Below, piece after piece: positions 26,334 to 35,146 of a DNA stretch of 64,000 nt; positions within the stretch are counted from its first letter, which is position 1, and every line of letters starts with the position of its first letter. Below the pieces are notes generated by a model. It was not told where the DNA came from, searched no databases, and saw only the letters and a list, made by a program, of their open reading frames with translations. The stretch spans positions 2,542,001-2,606,000 of the forward strand of contig NZ_CADDWH010000001.1 of the NCBI RefSeq assembly GCF_902809865.1, read 5' to 3'. A program made the position numbers and the translations under genes. The DNA is from Halobacillus sp. Marseille-Q1614. Lineage in GTDB: Bacteria; Bacillota; Bacilli; Bacillales; Halobacillaceae.

Positions 26334-28082
26334 TTACACTGTATCTCTTTTCAACACATTGGCTTGTTCTCGATTCATAGCGTCTGATTCTAGTTTCTTA
26401 TGGGTGCGGCGCCAGAACCAATAAACTCCTATAAATAGAACAGCGGTTCCAAGCATAAACACTAGGGACATTGGCGAATAGTTACTGGCCGATGCATCAG
26501 CTACTCCTATTGGGGAGAAAAACGCATAGACGCCGATCATTAATGCTAAAGTTAAAATAGAGAATGCTTTCGCATGTTTCCATGGCGTGAGATCCACTTT
26601 TTTAGAATCATAAAGTTCATAAGCTGTAGCTCTTGGCGCTAATCGGCCGACAATTGTCATAACTAAAATGTTAAGCGGGAATAACACAGATAGAATGTAT
26701 AAGAAATTAATATGGCCTAAGACCACTTTAGATAATGTGTAGAACACGATGTGAACCAGTATCATAATTTTCGGTGCACTGGCTGGGATCCGTTTACTAA
26801 AGAAACCAACGACAACCATTGCGATGATTGGCACATTATAGAAACCAAACATTTCCTGCAGATAGTAGTAAAGGCCAGACGGCGCAAAAATAATGAACGG
26901 TGCCACGATTACAGCTATTGCCGCAAGACATACAGCAAAAATACGGCCAACTTTTACAAGCTCACGTTCTTTTGCTTTAGGTTTAAAAATAGGACGGTAA
27001 ATATCTAATGTAAACAGGGTAATCGAACTGTTTAATGCACCGTTAAATGAGCTTAAGATCGCTCCAAATAAGACGGCAGCCAGAAAACCAGATAATGCTA
27101 GTGGAAGTACATCAATAACTAGTGTGGGATAAGCCATATCGGCATTGCTTACTCTGTCTCCATATAATAAATAAGCGATGATCCCAGGCAGTACTAGAAA
27201 AAAAGCACCAAATATTTTAAAGAAGCCTGCATATAATACACCTTTTTGCCCTTCAGCAAGGTTCTTCGCGCCAAGAGTTCTCTGAATAATGGCCTGGTTG
27301 GTACACCAGTAGAAAAGGTTATTAAAAAGCAGCCCTGTTAAAAGAATCGTCCACGGTACGGAAGATTGGTGGTCTCCAATTGCATTTAATTTAGCCGGGT
27401 TCGCATGCAGCAGCTTGTCTACTCCATCGACAATATTCCCTCCCCCAAGCGCAACCAAGGCCAAAATAGGAATCATGAATCCACCAATGACCAAACCGAT
27501 CCCATTAATCGTGTCACTCATCGCACAGGCCTTAAGTCCGCCAAATATAACGTAACAGCAGCCAATAATCCCAATCGCGGCCGCAATAAGAGTTACCGTC
27601 ATTACCGGACTCGTTCCACTAATAGAAGATAATGAGAAAATACTATCAAGCACTAACGCCCCGGAATACAAAACGGTAGGCAAATAAGCAACAGCATATC
27701 CTAATAAAAATAGGACAGACACAATTTGTCTCGTTCTTAAATCATAGCGCTGTTCTAAAAAGTCAGGAATCGTTGAAATCCCAGCTTTTAAGTAACGCGG
27801 CAAAAAGACAAAAGCCATAAAGATTAATGCAATAGGAGAAGTAACCTCCCATGCCATAACAACCATAGACTCACCAAAGCCCTGGCCATTTAACCCAACC
27901 ATCTGCTCTGTTGAGAGGTTCGTTAAAATTAATGATCCAGCAATAACAATCCCTGTTAAACTACGTCCCCCGAGAAAATATCCATCGGAGCTCGTTAAAT
28001 CCGTTCCTCTCGTTTTATACCAGGAGAACCATGCAACAAAAATTGTATACGCCAGAAATGAAGCGAGGATTACCCAGATCAT
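26334..28082 (-). CDS. Sodium:solute symporter, probable Na+/inositol transporter
   Basis: A 582-aa SSS-family (SLC5-like) membrane protein with about 13-14 hydrophobic segments. Signature pieces are 'DGYFLGGRSLTGIVIAGSLILTNLSTEQMVGLNGQGF' near the start and 'YVIFGGLKACAMSDTING' in the middle, which match the sugar/inositol branch. First gene of the leftward iol transcript, with a strong promoter, two LacI-type operators and a cre site upstream, so inositol is the best substrate guess. B. subtilis uses proton-coupled IolT instead; a sodium-coupled carrier would suit a salt-adapted host. Confidence 0.85.
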   Translation of the reverse strand: MIWVILASFLAYTIFVAWFSWYKTRGTDLTSSDGYFLGGRSLTGIVIAGSLILTNLSTEQMVGLNGQGFGESMVVMAWEVTSPIALIFMAFVFLPRYLKAGISTIPDFLEQRYDLRTRQIVSVLFLLGYAVAYLPTVLYSGALVLDSIFSLSSISGTSPVMTVTLIAAAIGIIGCCYVIFGGLKACAMSDTINGIGLVIGGFMIPILALVALGGGNIVDGVDKLLHANPAKLNAIGDHQSSVPWTILLTGLLFNNLFYWCTNQAIIQRTLGAKNLAEGQKGVLYAGFFKIFGAFFLVLPGIIAYLLYGDRVSNADMAYPTLVIDVLPLALSGFLAAVLFGAILSSFNGALNSSITLFTLDIYRPIFKPKAKERELVKVGRIFAVCLAAIAVIVAPFIIFAPSGLYYYLQEMFGFYNVPIIAMVVVGFFSKRIPASAPKIMILVHIVFYTLSKVVLGHINFLYILSVLFPLNILVMTIVGRLAPRATAYELYDSKKVDLTPWKHAKAFSILTLALMIGVYAFFSPIGVADASASNYSPMSLVFMLGTAVLFIGVYWFWRRTHKKLESDAMNREQANVLKRDTV

Positions 28083-28125
28083 AAAATAATTCCCTCCAAT
28101 TATTAGTTATGTAAAAAACTCATCA

Positions 28126-28139
28126 AGGAAACGCTTACA
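28126..28139 (-). promoter_or_regulatory. cre site (CcpA) in the symporter leader
   Basis: TGTAAGCGTTTCCT on the minus strand fits the cre consensus TGWAARCGYTWNCW at every position. It lies between the symporter promoter and its start codon, consistent with catabolite repression as a roadblock. Confidence 0.75.
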
Positions 28140-28189
28140 AAGACTCTTAAAAAAATATACTTCTAAGGTTAAAGTCACTCAACATTTAA

Positions 28190-28204
28190 GGTAAGCGCTT
28201 AACC
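28190..28204. promoter_or_regulatory. LacI-type operator, symporter leader
   Basis: GGTAAGCGCTTAACC, same core as the sites before iolB and iolC; about 145 bases downstream of the promoter. Confidence 0.65.
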
Positions 28205-28329
28205 AATGAATAAAATAAAAACATGCTGTCTTTCATTATGAAAATGAGTAACTGACATGTAACTTAGCTTAATAACAGTTGATTTTTTGTTTTACTAGTT
28301 TTTCCTCCTTATCTGTTTTTAGTTCATTT

Positions 28330-28384
28330 TGAAGAAAGCGCTTAACTTGTTTTTCAGTATAAGAGAAGTAAAATAAGAAATCAA
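28330..28384 (-). promoter_or_regulatory. Symporter/iol promoter with overlapping operator
   Basis: On the minus strand TTGATT (28379-28384), 17-base spacer, TATACT (28356-28361). The AAGCGCTT operator core lies at 28336-28343, covering the likely start of transcription. In the gap 28083-28692 the other recognisable items are the operator at 28190, the cre site at 28126 and a TATAAT box at 28644-28649 before the next LacI gene. Confidence 0.75.
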
Positions 28385-28692
28385 TGGTTTTGTGAAAATT
28401 TTTAGAAAAGTCAAATGTTCTGTTTGGACTTAACACATTACAAATCCACGTATAGTGAGGGATTTACTAACCCATCTTCTCATAAAAAAATTTTACTGAA
28501 TTTACTATATATCTTCTAAATTAAGGAGAAACTTTGGGGGTAGAATAAAAGCTTAAAAATTTCCATTGGTCTCTAAAGTCATTTAGGTCTTAAACTGATA
28601 CTTTTTCAAATCCTCCTTAATTCATTAGTTCCATTAATTATTGTATAATTAGAAAAGGTTAAATACTTCCAAATACAAAGGAGAAACACATA

Positions 28693-29679
28693 ATGAAGCC
28701 GAAAATTCAAGACGTTGCAAAAGCGGCTGGCGTCTCTCCAACTACAGTATCGCGTGTTTTAAATAATCGAGGGTACATTAGCGAAGAGATGAAAAAGAAA
28801 GTTTATACAGCCATGGAGCAAATCAATTATATTCCTAATGATCTAGCTCGTTCTTTATATAACAAAAGATCCTATATAATTGGCTTAATTGTACCTACTA
28901 CAAAGAATCCCTTTTTTGGAGAGTTAACAGCTGATATAGAAAACTATTGCTCAGAACAGGGATATAAAGCTCTTATTTGTAATAGCCTGAACAATGCTGA
29001 TAAAGAAAAGCAGTACTGGGAGATGCTGCGAAGAAATCAAGTGGACGGTGTGATTGTCTGTACATATAATAGAGGTCTTTTAGACTACGACCAGCATAAT
29101 CTGCCAACTGTAGCGATCGACCACTATTTATCGAAAGACATCCCTGTTGTAGGGTCTAATAACTACCAGGGCGGACAATTAGCTGTTCAAGAATTGCTGG
29201 ATGCCGGATGCAAAAAAATTATTCACTTAAATGGACCTGGGGAATTGCAGACTCCTGCCAACTTGCGCAGAAAGGCTTACGAAGACGTAATGGAGAATAA
29301 CGGGCTTCCTCATATTACTTATGAGATTCCAGAAGAGTTTATCGAAGGCAAAGAAAAAACAAAAGTCATTAAAAGAATGTTTGATGAACATCCTGATTTA
29401 GAAGGCGTTTTTGCTAGTGATGATATGATCGCGTTAACAGTGATAAGGGAAGCGGAGAAAAGAAAAATTTCAATTCCAGAGCAGCTTAAAGTTATAGGTT
29501 ATGATGGCACTGAAACCATCCGTACCATTTTTCCTGCTCTCTCTACTCTTCGTCAGCCTATTACCTCTATTGCCGAATCAGCAGTTTCGCTTCTTATCCA
29601 GCAAATGGACGGGACAAAACCTATCAGCAAAGATGAAATCAGGCATGATGTTATCCTCCATAAAGGGAAGACCATTTAA
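28693..29679 (+). CDS. LacI-family regulator of the sucrose/fructan module
   Basis: A 328-aa protein: helix-turn-helix 'KIQDVAKAAGVSPTTVSRVLNN', hinge 'DLARSLYNKRSYI', then the ligand-binding domain with 'IVPTTKNPFFGEL', 'VFASDDMIALTVI' and 'VIGYDGTETI'. It is convergent to the GH32/ABC operon and separated by a shared terminator. By position it should control the operon at 29730-34323, whose promoter carries a GAAAN3TTTC palindrome just downstream of the -10. The effector is probably sucrose, fructose or a derivative (inference). Confidence 0.85.
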   Translation: MKPKIQDVAKAAGVSPTTVSRVLNNRGYISEEMKKKVYTAMEQINYIPNDLARSLYNKRSYIIGLIVPTTKNPFFGELTADIENYCSEQGYKALICNSLNNADKEKQYWEMLRRNQVDGVIVCTYNRGLLDYDQHNLPTVAIDHYLSKDIPVVGSNNYQGGQLAVQELLDAGCKKIIHLNGPGELQTPANLRRKAYEDVMENNGLPHITYEIPEEFIEGKEKTKVIKRMFDEHPDLEGVFASDDMIALTVIREAEKRKISIPEQLKVIGYDGTETIRTIFPALSTLRQPITSIAESAVSLLIQQMDGTKPISKDEIRHDVILHKGKTI

Positions 29680-29680
29680 A

Positions 29681-29725
29681 AAAGACCAAATGCCGGTTTC
29701 TTTAAGAAATTAGCATTTGGTCTTT
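29681..29725. terminator. Bidirectional terminator
   Basis: A long stem AAGACCAAATGC / GCATTTGGTCTT with T-rich flanks on both strands, between convergent genes. Confidence 0.85.
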
Positions 29726-29729
29726 CTAA

Positions 29730-31223
29730 TTAATCGATGACTTTTTTTAATGTCCACGTCTGGATTTCTTCAATTAAAACTTCTGTACTTTCAGTAAAAA
29801 CGTTGATTCCCATGCTTTTTGGGTCTGGATAAATTCGTTGAGTGATCCATGTCTCTCCATCAGTTGTGCACACTTCTAGTGAACACGTGTCTACAAAAAT
29901 TCGAAGGGAAAGATTGTTCTCTACATCGACCTTTGCTTTTCGAATACTCTTATGAGACTTTTCACCGGATAAGGTAGTATCGACAATTAATTCTTTTGTT
30001 TTAACATTTAAATAAATCTCTGTTCTTTCCGTTCCATCCGCGGAAGTTCGCAGCTGCAAGCCTGCCCGCCCTGAAGAATTAGCTTCCGTCAGATTAAAAT
30101 TAATCATTATTTCATAACTATGCTGCAACGTCTCCTGCAGATTAATATCAACTAATTCATTAGAAGATAAGTGTAATGGTTCATAGGATGTATGATTTTC
30201 TCGAAGATCTTCGATTTCAGCTACAGGTAATAACTTAACTTTTTGATCGTCTCTTAATACGACTTGTCGCGGGATAGTCATAGCTCCTGCCCATCCTTCG
30301 TCTTTCGTAGGAAAGTCTGTTTTCCACGTATCCATCCAGGCGATTAGTATACGTCTTCCTCTTTCATCCTCGAAAGTTTGAGCCGCGTAAAAATCGTCTC
30401 CCTCGTCAATCTCTTTGACAGATTCAGGAATGAACTTTCCTTTTTCATAATCCATCTCTCCGACCATAATTATATTTTTCCCATCCGTCATATTCATAGG
30501 GGAAACGACGAGCATATGCTTATCTCCAATTGGAAACAGGTCCGGACACTCCCACATGTCTCCTTGAGCAGCGTCTCCATTTAAAGCTACACCCATATAA
30601 GTCCATTCCAATAAGTCTTTTGATTTGTATAAAGGAATAGCACCATTGCCGTTTATACTAGAGCCTACGACCATGTACCAAGAGCCGTTATGCTTCCAAA
30701 CTTTTGGATCACGAAAGTCTTCAGTCAACCCTTCCGGCGGACTTTTTATGACTGGGTTTTTCTCAGCCTTATTGAAATGCACACCATCCTTTGAAAAAGC
30801 GGCAGCCTGTACCTCTTTAGGCGATTTTCCTATCACATGGCCTGTGTAAATAAGTGCAATCTCATCTCCATTTGATACAGCACTTCCTGAAAAACATCCG
30901 ATATCCTCATTTCCTTCTTCATAGTCATACTCTTCTGAAGGAGCCAATGCTACAGACTCATGCTGCCAGTTGATAAGATCCGAACTTGTTGCGTGACCCC
31001 AGTGCATCGGCCCCCAGTCTACACTGTAGGGATGATGTTGATAAAACAAATGGTAAAGGCCATTGTGCTGGATAAGTCCATTGGGATCATTTATCCAGTT
31101 AGCAGGTGCCATAAAGTGATAATTCAAACGATACTGCGCCTGATCCAAACCTTTCTTTTCTTCTTCTATTGCTTCCATGGCACGGTCAATTTGTTTACTA
31201 TGTTTAACGTTGGTAATCGTCAT
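29730..31223 (-). CDS. sacA: Intracellular GH32 beta-fructosidase / sucrose-6-phosphate hydrolase
   Basis: A 497-aa GH32 enzyme without signal peptide. Catalytic residues are present: Asp46 in 'WINDPNG' (nucleophile), Asp172 in 'FRDPK' (transition-state stabiliser) and Glu225 in 'WECPD' (acid/base), followed by a C-terminal beta-sandwich. The family includes sucrose-6-phosphate hydrolases (SacA/ScrB). Here it is last in an operon with an ABC importer and no PTS gene, so the natural substrate is more likely free sucrose or short fructo-oligosaccharide. The symbol marks the family, not a proven substrate. Confidence 0.88.
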   Translation of the reverse strand: MTITNVKHSKQIDRAMEAIEEEKKGLDQAQYRLNYHFMAPANWINDPNGLIQHNGLYHLFYQHHPYSVDWGPMHWGHATSSDLINWQHESVALAPSEEYDYEEGNEDIGCFSGSAVSNGDEIALIYTGHVIGKSPKEVQAAAFSKDGVHFNKAEKNPVIKSPPEGLTEDFRDPKVWKHNGSWYMVVGSSINGNGAIPLYKSKDLLEWTYMGVALNGDAAQGDMWECPDLFPIGDKHMLVVSPMNMTDGKNIIMVGEMDYEKGKFIPESVKEIDEGDDFYAAQTFEDERGRRILIAWMDTWKTDFPTKDEGWAGAMTIPRQVVLRDDQKVKLLPVAEIEDLRENHTSYEPLHLSSNELVDINLQETLQHSYEIMINFNLTEANSSGRAGLQLRTSADGTERTEIYLNVKTKELIVDTTLSGEKSHKSIRKAKVDVENNLSLRIFVDTCSLEVCTTDGETWITQRIYPDPKSMGINVFTESTEVLIEEIQTWTLKKVID

Positions 31224-31264
31224 AGCTGAATTCCCTCCAATAAATAAATGCTGGCAAATGATTC

Positions 31265-32104
31265 TTATTTTGAGCCTGTCCCTGTGTTGCCAAGCCCCTG
31301 AAGTAAATACTTTTGAGCGACAATATAAACAATAATCAGCGGTATCGTTGATATGGTTAAGATGGCCATGATCTGGTTTGTAAACACAGGCTCTGTAGAG
31401 TTAATATTTGTAATCGCTACTTGCAGCGGAAACTTTTCACCATCGGTTAAAATCATCAGCGGCCAGATATAGTCATTCCAGCTCGCAATAAAGGAAAGAG
31501 TTCCAACTGTAGCAATGGCTGGTTTGGACATCGGCATCATAATACGCCAAAAGATACTCCAATTGCCTGCTCCCTCTAATTTCGCTGACTCTATAACCGA
31601 GTTAGGGACAGCGATAAAGAAGTTTCTAAACAGATAGATGAAGAAGGCATTGGCTATTAATGGTAACACGACCGCTAAACGGCTATTCACTAATCCAAGG
31701 TTATGAATAATTGTGAATTGAGTAATGATAATGGTTTCTACAGGTACAATTAACATCGCCAGCAGCAAACTAAATAAAAGATTTTTACCGAAAAAACTAA
31801 ATTTAGCGAATGCATAGCCGGCCATTCCATTAATGACGATAGATCCAATCGTCACAATCGCAGCATACAAAACGCTGTTAAACAAATAGTTTAAAATATC
31901 AAATCGTTCGAATAACTGTATGTAAGAATCCAGCCATTCAGCCAAATAAAAAGAAGGAAGCAAAGCTTGAAAACTGTTCAAATCTTGATAAATGCTCTCT
32001 TCTGGTTTTAATGAAGATGACACCATCCAGATCAAAGGAAAAATAAAAAAGAAAGCCAGCAATGTCAGCAATACATACTTGACTGTTTTGGTTAATCCTT
32101 TCAT
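31265..32104 (-). CDS. Sugar ABC transporter permease (MalG type)
   Basis: A 279-aa carbohydrate-uptake-1 family permease with six predicted membrane helices. The cytoplasmic loop that contacts the ATPase is seen as 'VIESAKLEGAGNWSIFWRIMMPMSKPAI' near 180, the EAA motif. Pairs with the MalF-type permease, which ends one base upstream. No ATPase gene is in this operon, so a shared MsmX-type ATPase encoded elsewhere is expected. Confidence 0.9.
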   Translation of the reverse strand: MKGLTKTVKYVLLTLLAFFFIFPLIWMVSSSLKPEESIYQDLNSFQALLPSFYLAEWLDSYIQLFERFDILNYLFNSVLYAAIVTIGSIVINGMAGYAFAKFSFFGKNLLFSLLLAMLIVPVETIIITQFTIIHNLGLVNSRLAVVLPLIANAFFIYLFRNFFIAVPNSVIESAKLEGAGNWSIFWRIMMPMSKPAIATVGTLSFIASWNDYIWPLMILTDGEKFPLQVAITNINSTEPVFTNQIMAILTISTIPLIIVYIVAQKYLLQGLGNTGTGSK

Positions 32105-33028
32105 TTAAATTTCCTCCTTTGCCAGTTTTCTCTGCAAGAAACTTACAATAGCTATTAACAAGCCAAACACTACGGTCATCGCACTTGAGTAACCTACTAA
32201 ACGATCGGTGAAGCCGGTTTGATAAATATAGTAAATCGGTGTCATCGTTGAGTTTAATGGCCCCCCCTGGGTCATAATCATCGGCTGAATGATTAATTTA
32301 AAGGCGGCGATTAATGTAGTAAAAATGATTAAAGTTGTGGTAGGTCTTAAGAGCGGCAGCGTAATATGAAGAAAGCTCTGCCACTTATTTGCTCCATCGA
32401 TTTTAGCAGCTTCGTATACTTCCCGTGATATGTTTTGCAAGCCGGCTAAGAAAATCAGCATTTGGTACCCCGCCCCCTGCCAGGCAGACACGAAGACAAT
32501 TGCGAAAATGGCCTGATTAGGACTTGTTAAAAAAGGCTGGGCGTCAATTCCAATCCCCTGCAGGAACGAGTTAATCAAACCATCAGATGGATTTAACAAA
32601 TAAAGCCACAAAACAGAAATGACAACTAACGACATGACAACTGGAGAAAAGAAAGCTACTTTTAAAAATAAGCTGCCTTTTCTATTGTTATTATTAATTA
32701 AAAGAGCCAGTCCAAGCGCTGCTCCTACCTGAACAACAATGATACACACTACAAAAATCGTGATATTTTGTAAGCTTTTAATGAATACTGGATCACTGAA
32801 CAACTGTACAAAATTACTGAACCCTACAAATTGACGCTGGTCGGGTGTAAGCAAATAGTAATCAGTGAACGCATAATAGATCGTTAATAAAGAAGGCAGA
32901 AATAAGAATGTACCTAATAAAAGTAAAGCTGGAAGCAAGAAATAAAAAGGCTGGAAATGAAACTTAACCGAATTTAGACTAAAGGTTTTCCTTCTGGTAT
33001 AACCCGCCGTATTATTAGAAACATCCAT
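32105..33028 (-). CDS. Sugar ABC transporter permease (MalF type)
   Basis: A 307-aa permease with about six membrane helices and an EAA loop 'VYEAAKIDGANKWQSFLHITLPLLRP' near 205. The ATG overlaps the stop codon of the binding-protein gene by one base. Part of the probable fructo-oligosaccharide/sucrose importer. Confidence 0.9.
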   Translation of the reverse strand: MDVSNNTAGYTRRKTFSLNSVKFHFQPFYFLLPALLLLGTFLFLPSLLTIYYAFTDYYLLTPDQRQFVGFSNFVQLFSDPVFIKSLQNITIFVVCIIVVQVGAALGLALLINNNNRKGSLFLKVAFFSPVVMSLVVISVLWLYLLNPSDGLINSFLQGIGIDAQPFLTSPNQAIFAIVFVSAWQGAGYQMLIFLAGLQNISREVYEAAKIDGANKWQSFLHITLPLLRPTTTLIIFTTLIAAFKLIIQPMIMTQGGPLNSTMTPIYYIYQTGFTDRLVGYSSAMTVVFGLLIAIVSFLQRKLAKEEI

Positions 33029-34323
33029 TATTTATTCCTCCTATCTATCGCTGTCTGCATCTCCTGCGCTTTTTCATCAAGCAATTCCTTTAACTCTGCT
33101 TTACTTTCATAAAAAGAAAGGCCTGTAATTGTCTGCTGAAAAGCCCGTGTCACTTGAGGATACGCCGGGATCACAGGCCGGGCTTTTCCTGAAGCTTTAT
33201 TTTGTTCAATTAATGTATTCATCTGTGGAGATACTTCATCTTCTAAATCTTCAGCCGCTGAGTATCTCGCGGGCAGCACACTGTTTCCAAGACTCATATC
33301 GACCATGGCTTCTGTACTTGTCATAAAATCAATAAGGGCTCCTGAAGCTTCTTTATTTCTGGCACTGGTAGACATCGCATACTGCCAGCTTCCAGTCGGT
33401 GAAACTAACTCGTTTGTTTCAGGGGAAGTTGGATATGGCATAATGCCATAATCTATATCCTGATAGTTGGTTTCCATCTGCTGAATAGACCAGGAGCCGC
33501 TCATCATCATCGGATATTTTCCTGTCTCAAATCCATTTTCTGAAGGCGATATCGTTGTGTAATTCTTATTTTGCATTTCCTGTATGAACGACATTGCCGC
33601 TAAGCCATCTTCATTGTTAAAGTAGCCTTCTGCTTTTTCTCCATTATTTGAAACGACTTGGCCCCCTTGAGACCAGAGAAAAGGAGTAAAAGCGTACATC
33701 AGCCATTCACTTTTATCATCCAGCCCCATATCAATAGCAGGTTCATTAAAGGTATCTTTAAGCTTAGCGGATAATTCCATAAATTGATTCCAGTCCCATG
33801 GCTCTTCGATCGTTGGTAAAGTCTCTAAATCTATTCCAGCTTCCTTGAACATATCTTTGTTGTAATAGATTCCTACTCCGGATTCGGAGTAACCTACCGC
33901 GTAGAGCTTTTCATCGTATGTACCCTGATCAACGATACTAGGCAGAAGATCTTCCTTGTCAGAAATGTACTGACCAACAGGTGCAATAATTTCAGCCTCT
34001 GCGTATGCCGCCGTATTCGGCCCATCAAGTGTCAGTACATCCGGCAGCGTCTCCGTTGAAACAGCTGCATTCACTTTGTCTTCATAACCACCTCCGCCTC
34101 CGCCGCGTGGTATGAACTCAATATTGGCTTCATACCTTCCTTCGAATTTCTCGTTAAATTGCTGGACGGTGTCATACATGACCTGTCCCTCGGGACTTTC
34201 TTTAGAAGTCTGAACCCATACCTCCACCATTTGTTCGCCATCTACAACACTTGCCGCCTGTTCGTTACATGCTGTAAGTAATATTGAAGAAACAAAGATA
34301 ACGGCTAAAAATACACCTCTCAT
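33028..34323 (-). CDS. Sugar ABC transporter substrate-binding lipoprotein
   Basis: A 431-aa extracellular solute-binding protein family 1. Lipobox LTAC with Cys19, then the family pattern including 'DVLTLDGPNTAAYAEAEII', 'GIYYNKDMFKEAGID', 'PWDWNQFMELSAKL' and 'MMSGSWSIQQM'. First gene of the operon with a textbook promoter upstream. Substrate inferred from the downstream GH32 enzyme. Confidence 0.9.
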   Translation of the reverse strand: MRGVFLAVIFVSSILLTACNEQAASVVDGEQMVEVWVQTSKESPEGQVMYDTVQQFNEKFEGRYEANIEFIPRGGGGGGYEDKVNAAVSTETLPDVLTLDGPNTAAYAEAEIIAPVGQYISDKEDLLPSIVDQGTYDEKLYAVGYSESGVGIYYNKDMFKEAGIDLETLPTIEEPWDWNQFMELSAKLKDTFNEPAIDMGLDDKSEWLMYAFTPFLWSQGGQVVSNNGEKAEGYFNNEDGLAAMSFIQEMQNKNYTTISPSENGFETGKYPMMMSGSWSIQQMETNYQDIDYGIMPYPTSPETNELVSPTGSWQYAMSTSARNKEASGALIDFMTSTEAMVDMSLGNSVLPARYSAAEDLEDEVSPQMNTLIEQNKASGKARPVIPAYPQVTRAFQQTITGLSFYESKAELKELLDEKAQEMQTAIDRRNK

Positions 34324-34340
34324 TAACTCATCCTCCTTTT

Positions 34341-34353
34341 GGAAACGATTTCT
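34341..34353. promoter_or_regulatory. Operator-like palindrome downstream of the ABC operon promoter
   Basis: GGAAACGATTTCT contains GAAA-CGA-TTTC, a near-perfect inverted repeat placed 9-21 bases after the -10 box. Likely bound by the LacI regulator at 28693; a weak cre resemblance (two mismatches) is the alternative. Confidence 0.55.
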
Positions 34354-34361
34354 TTGTTTGG

Positions 34362-34390
34362 ATTGTACTCCTGATTTGTTAGTATGTCAA
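34362..34390 (-). promoter_or_regulatory. Sigma-A promoter of the ABC/GH32 operon
   Basis: Minus strand TTGACA (34385-34390), 17-base spacer, TACAAT (34362-34367). Near consensus. Confidence 0.85.
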
Positions 34391-34444
34391 CCGGATGACA
34401 TATAAATATTTATAAGCTTTTTCCCTAAAAGGTTTAAGAGCACA

Positions 34445-34475
34445 AATAAAAAACAGTCCGCTATTAGCGAACTGC
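34445..34475 (-). terminator. Terminator of the malonate decarboxylase operon
   Basis: CAGTTCGC / GCGGACTG stem with one mismatch and a TTTTTT tract on the minus strand after mdcG. Confidence 0.8.
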
Positions 34476-34483
34476 TGAAATTT

Positions 34484-35146
34484 TCATTTCATAACAAAGT
34501 TACTATTTAGAGTGCTTTCTTTCCTTAATCCCCAGGGTTTATCGACCAATCGTGCACCTTTATTAGTTTTCAATAAAATCGGAAAGTTTCCTCTAGCATA
34601 TTCAGCTAATGAGATAGAACCAGTTGGTATTTCTACTTGGACATCCACGGTGACAGGTAATTGATTAAATCTAGAAAGTAATTCAATTGCTGTATCAACT
34701 GAAAAGGGTTCTTTCGAAAAAATAATAATATCTAAATCACTAGTCTCCTTCACTGTAGGATTCCCACTTACTAATTCAAATCCCACACTTCCTCCAGGCC
34801 CCCACAATAGCTTAAACTTCCCCACTATTTCATCAACTAAATCCAATGCCTGAACAGCAGGCATTGGATGATTTTGTGCTTTATTTTTCCACTCTTTCAT
34901 TTGCAGGATAGTGGGTGGAGAAAAATGTTTTAAAATATCACTTGAGTCGATATAAGCTCCAAAACGCTCACTCCGTTCTTTCCCACGCACCCCAACAGGT
35001 ATTTTTCCATCAATTCTTGGAGCACGACGCACAACAACTACTGGGGTTTCATGCAAAGAAGTATTCACCCAGTCGGGAACAGGAGAACACAACAAGAATT
35101 CTGTGTTTCTTTTTATTTCTAAAAGGTCATGAGGATTTATTACCAT
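34484..35146 (-). CDS. mdcG: Malonate decarboxylase holo-ACP synthase (phosphoribosyl-dephospho-CoA transferase)
   Basis: A 220-aa nucleotidyltransferase-type protein that attaches the 2'-(5''-phosphoribosyl)-3'-dephospho-CoA group to the MdcC carrier. Visible motifs: 'PVVVVRRAP', 'IPVGVRG', 'WGPGGSVGFELVSG', then the nucleotidyltransferase Asp pair 'TSDLDIII' near residue 140 and 'DVQVEIPTGSISLAEYA'. Overlaps the end of mdcDE by seven bases. Last gene of the mdc operon. Confidence 0.9.
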   Translation of the reverse strand: MVINPHDLLEIKRNTEFLLCSPVPDWVNTSLHETPVVVVRRAPRIDGKIPVGVRGKERSERFGAYIDSSDILKHFSPPTILQMKEWKNKAQNHPMPAVQALDLVDEIVGKFKLLWGPGGSVGFELVSGNPTVKETSDLDIIIFSKEPFSVDTAIELLSRFNQLPVTVDVQVEIPTGSISLAEYARGNFPILLKTNKGARLVDKPWGLRKESTLNSNFVMK

